Below, in pieces: positions 5,006-7,785 of a stretch of 7,785 bases of DNA. The position numbers and the translations under genes are program-made. A model generated the notes under the pieces. That model had not been told where the DNA came from, searched no databases, and saw only the letters and a list, made by a program, of their open reading frames with translations. Position 1 is the first letter of the stretch. Each line of letters begins with the position of its first letter. This DNA is from Anaerovibrio sp. (lineage in GTDB: Bacteria; Bacillota; Negativicutes; Selenomonadales; Selenomonadaceae), in the NCBI GenBank assembly GCA_016302095.1, contig JAEDOE010000046.1, positions 1-7,785 on the forward strand. Direction: 5' to 3'.

Positions 5006-6355
5006 TTATTTCTTCAGGGACTGCCAGTTCACCCCATCGGCAAACAAGGTCTCAGGCTCATTGTAGAAGTCCACAAACTCATTAATCATCTCATGACCGC
5101 GATTTTTGCTCACCATATAAGGGGCAAAGAAATTATTGGTCAACTTCTCGAAGTTAGACCAGGTCATAAAATACGGCACCTTGTGGTCCACGGCAATCTT
5201 TGCCACCTTGCTGAACCACTGCTTGTCCACGTTGCCGGTAACAGCCAGGCTGCCGCCCCTGCGCACGCCTACCTCGGTGATGGTCATCAGCTTGCCATGC
5301 TTTTCAGAAACCTGCTGCATCACATCCAGGTCACCGCATAAATCAGTATACCACTGGCCGGTCTGGTCATCATCATAGGTATCAACGCCCATGATATCCA
5401 CCCACTTATCCCCAGGATAACGGTCGAGATAGTCAGCCTCAGTTTTGAAATGCCCATTAGGAGAATATACATACAGGAAGTTATGTACCCCCTTGGTATC
5501 CCGGAGATACTTTACGGTGTACTCCCACAGCTGCTGGAAATCCTTTTCGGAGCTATGAGCCTTGCCCCACCAGAACCAGGAGCCGTTATGCTCATGCAGC
5601 GGACGGAACAAAACCGGCACGCCATCTTCTGCCATGCGATGGGCATACTCTGCCACCCTGTCCAGATAGCCGTTGTAGCTGGCGTTCAGATCGCCCCCCG
5701 GCAGGATGCGGTGCACCACATTGCCCTCAGAAATATGGGTAGTGTAGTTCATGTAATGGTCACGGTTCTCCGGAGTAGAGCCTGTTACAGCAGCCCGCCT
5801 TTCCACCAGGTCGAAGTTCGGCATATGCATGGACATGGTAATAATGGCCCCTTCACCAGCTGCCTTCCTGGTAATCTCCACCATCTTGTCCACATAGGTC
5901 TTGCCAGTGTTCCACTCGCAGTCATCCAGCCGCTGCTCATCCCCCACGAAGGACAGGGCATCAAAGCCCACGATGCCGGACAGGGAGCCGGTCACATCCT
6001 TGGTATCGGACTCGGAGCCGCCTGCAGGACGGAACATCTTGTGATGGGCATCATTCTCATGGCCGTAGATTACCTTGCCAGCCTTCGGCACAGCAGACAG
6101 ATAGCGGTACAGTGCCACCGTAGCGGCATCAGCCTTCTTGTCCACCAGCTTTACATCAGCCTTTGGCACGGCAAGCTTTTCCAGCTCCGCCGGGCTGACT
6201 GCCTCTCCCTTTGCCTTGGCATTATCAGCCACGGCCGTCAGCTCCACATAAGCCGGATCATCAGCATCCGTCACAGGATTGGCATAGGCTGCCGTAGCAG
6301 CAGACACCATCAATGCACCAGCGATTGCCATACTCAAAAACTTCTTTGTGTTCAT
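5006..6355 (-). CDS. Secreted GH26 beta-mannanase
   Basis: 449 residues from the preferred start. Residues 1-25 are a signal peptide (basic MNTKK, hydrophobic core, AYA cleavage site before N26). A lysine/alanine-rich linker of about 55 residues leads into a GH26 (beta/alpha)8 catalytic domain. The family signature RPLHEHNGSWFWWG (251-264) holds acid/base E255; ITEVGVRRG (359-367) holds nucleophile E361. GH26 enzymes mostly hydrolyse internal beta-1,4-mannosidic bonds of mannan and galactomannan with retention. No SLH, dockerin or carbohydrate-binding module is seen, so the product is periplasmic or released. An in-frame ATG six codons earlier (6373) has an equally good AAGGGG at the same spacing; the later ATG gives the more typical signal peptide. 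It has a consensus promoter and is monocistronic between two terminators. A few GH26 members act on other beta-glycans, so substrate is likely but not proven. Confidence 0.92.
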   Translation of the reverse strand: MNTKKFLSMAIAGALMVSAATAAYANPVTDADDPAYVELTAVADNAKAKGEAVSPAELEKLAVPKADVKLVDKKADAATVALYRYLSAVPKAGKVIYGHENDAHHKMFRPAGGSESDTKDVTGSLSGIVGFDALSFVGDEQRLDDCEWNTGKTYVDKMVEITRKAAGEGAIITMSMHMPNFDLVERRAAVTGSTPENRDHYMNYTTHISEGNVVHRILPGGDLNASYNGYLDRVAEYAHRMAEDGVPVLFRPLHEHNGSWFWWGKAHSSEKDFQQLWEYTVKYLRDTKGVHNFLYVYSPNGHFKTEADYLDRYPGDKWVDIMGVDTYDDDQTGQWYTDLCGDLDVMQQVSEKHGKLMTITEVGVRRGGSLAVTGNVDKQWFSKVAKIAVDHKVPYFMTWSNFEKLTNNFFAPYMVSKNRGHEMINEFVDFYNEPETLFADGVNWQSLKK

Positions 6356-6388
6356 AAAATAAAACCCCTTCATGCAAAAAATCCCCTT
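6353..6388 (-). promoter_or_regulatory. Duplicated ribosome-binding site and start codon of the mannanase gene
   Basis: Two 18-nt modules follow each other leftward, each AAGGGG, nine mostly T nucleotides, then ATG: SD 6383-6388 with ATG 6371-6373, and SD 6365-6370 with ATG 6353-6355. Both ATGs are in frame, so either can start the protein; the difference is six N-terminal residues ahead of the signal peptide. Confidence 0.7.
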
Positions 6389-6400
6389 GATTAAACGGCA

Positions 6401-6436
6401 AAAACGAAAAGCACCTGATATTTGCTTTCGTTTCCC
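6401..6436 (-). promoter_or_regulatory. Inverted repeat in the mannanase 5' leader, possible cre operator or attenuator
   Basis: AAAACGAAAAGC (6401-6412) faces GCTTTCGTTT (6424-6433) with one bulge and an 11-nt loop, about 10-45 nt below the predicted start. Leftward, the 6423-6436 segment reads GGGAAACGAAAGCA, matching the CcpA cre pattern TGNAANCGNNNNCA at 7 of 8 fixed positions. The RNA hairpin is also followed by five T (6400-6404), so it could act as a weak attenuator. Neither role is proven. Confidence 0.4.
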
Positions 6437-6451
6437 CTCATTTCACTTCCC

Positions 6452-6480
6452 ATTATATAATATTTTATATCATCTGTCAA
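6452..6480 (-). promoter_or_regulatory. Promoter of the mannanase gene
   Basis: Leftward TTGACA (6475-6480), a 17-nt spacer and TATAAT (6452-6457): perfect consensus. The start is expected near 6445-6447, giving a leader of about 90 nt. The upstream DNA is strongly AT-rich and includes the 14-bp palindrome TATATAATTATATA (6498-6511). Confidence 0.85.
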
Positions 6481-6481
6481 T

Positions 6482-6497
6482 AAAAGATATAACTTTA
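6482..6497. promoter_or_regulatory. Second copy of the candidate operator
   Basis: AAAAGATATAACTTTA matches 13 of 16 bases of the reverse complement of the near-palindrome between the kinase and esterase promoters. With two flanking bases (6479-6491) the identical run reaches 13 nt (AATAAAAGATATA). It abuts the mannanase -35 box. Confidence 0.3.
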
Positions 6498-6523
6498 TAT
6501 ATAATTATATACATCTTTAATAA

Positions 6524-6573
6524 CAAAAAAATAACTGTACCTGAAACTGCCGGTTGCAGCCATCAGGTACAGT
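6524..6573 (-). terminator. Rho-independent terminator of the chemoreceptor/binding-protein unit
   Basis: ACTGTACCTGA (6534-6544) and TCAGGTACAGT (6563-6573) form a perfect 11-bp stem; an inner CTGC/GCAG (6547-6550/6556-6559) extends it. Leftward it is followed by TTA and seven T (6525-6531). It closes the transcription unit about 70 nt past the binding-protein stop and insulates the mannanase promoter. Confidence 0.85.
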
Positions 6574-6642
6574 CAATCTTTTCAGTAATTTTCAGCCTTA
6601 TCAGTATTTGTTTTCAGCTAAGTTGATACCTTAATTAGCAAC

Positions 6643-7659
6643 TTATTTGGCATCTGCCAGATTTTCCTTGTCGATAATCCTCGGAATGCACAGATATGCC
6701 GGTACGGTAATCACACCATTATTGTAGGTATTCACATCGTTCACATCAGGCTGGGAGCCATCCACCACCGCCTTAATCATGCGGATGCACTTCTGGTTCA
6801 GCACCACGCTGTCCTTTTTCAGGGAGAAGCCCATCTTGCCCTGCTGAATGTATTCCAATGCCTTGCTGTCAGCATCCTGCCCTGAAATCAGCGGCCAGCT
6901 GCCCTGATATGCCCCCATGCCGTCAATGACGCCATAAGCAATGCTGTCACAGGCAGCCACGATGATATCCAGGTTCTGCCCCTGGTAATACTGGCTGATC
7001 AGCTGCTCCGCCCTTGCCTGGGCATTCTTGCTGTCCCAGTTCTTGGTAGCGGTAGAGTTGTAGTCGCTCTGTCCGGACGGCACCCTCAGCTGTCCATTGT
7101 CAAGATACGGCTTCAGCTGGTCATACGCCCCCTGATACATGAGCTTGGCATTGCTGTCCGTATCGCTGCCGGAGAAGAACTCAATGTTGTAGGGCCCGGC
7201 ACCTGCCTGCAAATTCATCTTCTTCACGATGTACTTGCCCATGGCCTCGCCCACGCCATAATTATCAAAAGTAACGAAATAATTTATGGCATCCGTATCG
7301 GCAGTCAGGCTGTCATAATCAATAATCGGGATATTCCGGCTCTTGGCATCTGCCAGTGCCTTGGTAAAATTCTTGCTCTCGCCACCTGCCAGCACAATGC
7401 AGTCCGGCTTGGAATCCACCGCCTTCTGCAAACATTCCGTCTGGGATTCATCCGTATCAAACACATACAGGTCAACATGCATGCCCTCCTGCTCCAGCGC
7501 GTCCTTCATCATCTGGGCACCCTGGGTCCAGCGGTTGGGCTCATGGGAAAATACCATGGCAATGTGCTTCTGCCCGTTATCGCTGCCGCAGCCCGCAGTG
7601 AACAACGCACCCAGGCAAAGCAGGGCAAGAGCTATCCATACTGTAAACTTCTTCATCAT
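6643..7659 (-). CDS. ChvE/multiple-monosaccharide-type sugar-binding lipoprotein
   Basis: 338 residues. The lipoprotein signal peptide runs to TAGC with the lipidated cysteine at C24; threonine at the -3 position is a little atypical. The rest is a two-lobe type I periplasmic binding protein fold. Stretches like those of the ChvE/multiple-sugar-binding group are SGSDTDSNAK (163-172), YQGAYDQLKPYLDNG (175-189), ISGQDAD (258-264) and NTYNNGVITVP (310-320). It binds a monosaccharide outside the cytoplasmic membrane. The first ATG of an ATGATG pair at 7657-7659 is chosen because AGGAGGG (7664-7670) lies 4 nt ahead; a longer frame would run back into the chemoreceptor gene. It follows the chemoreceptor stop by 10 nt, so the two are co-transcribed. 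No transporter ATPase or permease gene follows it; such genes, if present, are upstream of the window or elsewhere. A role in sugar chemotaxis is inferred. Confidence 0.88.
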   Translation of the reverse strand: MMKKFTVWIALALLCLGALFTAGCGSDNGQKHIAMVFSHEPNRWTQGAQMMKDALEQEGMHVDLYVFDTDESQTECLQKAVDSKPDCIVLAGGESKNFTKALADAKSRNIPIIDYDSLTADTDAINYFVTFDNYGVGEAMGKYIVKKMNLQAGAGPYNIEFFSGSDTDSNAKLMYQGAYDQLKPYLDNGQLRVPSGQSDYNSTATKNWDSKNAQARAEQLISQYYQGQNLDIIVAACDSIAYGVIDGMGAYQGSWPLISGQDADSKALEYIQQGKMGFSLKKDSVVLNQKCIRMIKAVVDGSQPDVNDVNTYNNGVITVPAYLCIPRIIDKENLADAK

Positions 7660-7669
7660 CCTGCCCTCC

Positions 7670-7785
7670 TTAAATCCTGAACTTAGCCGCTTCATCCTGC
7701 AAGGTCTGAGACAGCTCTGACAGCTTGTGGCTGGCAGATGCCACCTCATCCATGGAAGCAGACTGCTCCTCGGTAGCTGCCGAAA
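7670..7785 (-). CDS. Methyl-accepting chemotaxis protein, C-terminal end (partial)
   Basis: Only the last 37 codons and the TAA stop (7670-7672) are inside the window. The frame begins SAATEEQSASMDEVASAS and ends in KLSELSQTLQDEAAKFRI. The run AATEEQSASMDEVASAS is the characteristic distal part of the MCP cytoplasmic coiled-coil helix, including a methylation-helix-like EEQSAS, and the short tail ending in FRI is common in Firmicutes receptors. There is no NWETF-type CheR-tether pentapeptide. The gene continues off the right edge. It overlaps the binding-protein Shine-Dalgarno by one base, indicating one operon. Confidence 0.85.
   Translation of the reverse strand, partial: SAATEEQSASMDEVASASHKLSELSQTLQDEAAKFRI

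Noticed and set aside
7660..7749. Extending the binding protein 30 codons upstream to the ATG at 7749.
   Set aside because: The extension overlaps the chemoreceptor coding end in another frame, lacks an SD, and would bury the lipoprotein signal peptide; AGGAGGG precedes the ATG at 7659.

Overview
The window looks like a chromosomal segment from an anaerobic, plant-polysaccharide-using member of the Negativicutes (a Selenomonas-like rumen or gut bacterium). This placement is an inference from protein flavour, Shine-Dalgarno-led genes, a Firmicutes-type boxA in the rRNA leader, and the mix of a mannanase, an acetyl esterase and a ChvE-like sugar-binding lipoprotein. No marker gene proves the genus.

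Left end (1-990): leftward-reading control region of an rRNA operon whose first rRNA gene lies beyond position 1. It has two tandem promoters (P1 near 362-390, P2 near 232-260), each preceded by A/T tracts, then a leader with boxA and hairpins. To its right, with no convincing protein gene, lies a 339-nt inverted-repeat structure (581-919) that folds almost end to end into a branched rod. I read it as an unrecognised structured RNA, probably from the + strand; it is the most unusual object here.

Middle (991-3728): leftward genes for a ROK-family sugar kinase and, downstream, an NhaC-type Na+/H+ antiporter. The kinase terminator and the antiporter promoter are interleaved: the -10 box lies inside one arm of the terminator stem, so read-through RNA makes the whole terminator while RNA started at the promoter lacks its base. 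A 40-codon hydrophobic small ORF begins almost at the kinase transcription start and overlaps the kinase start.

Right (3496-7785): the kinase is divergent from a rightward CE2-like SGNH acetyl esterase without a signal peptide; both have perfect -35/-10 boxes. The esterase converges on a leftward, signal-peptide-bearing GH26 beta-mannanase, with one bidirectional terminator between them. Upstream is a leftward pair: the C-terminal end of a methyl-accepting chemotaxis protein and, 10 nt later, a ChvE/multiple-sugar-binding-type lipoprotein.

Together the genes suggest acetylated-mannan or related hemicellulose use: GH26 cleaves the polymer outside the cytoplasm, the binding protein with its chemoreceptor senses (and perhaps feeds uptake of) released sugars, the esterase deacetylates imported oligosaccharides, and the kinase phosphorylates a released sugar or glycoside. 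An AT-rich near-palindrome shared by the kinase/esterase and mannanase promoter regions is a possible common operator.
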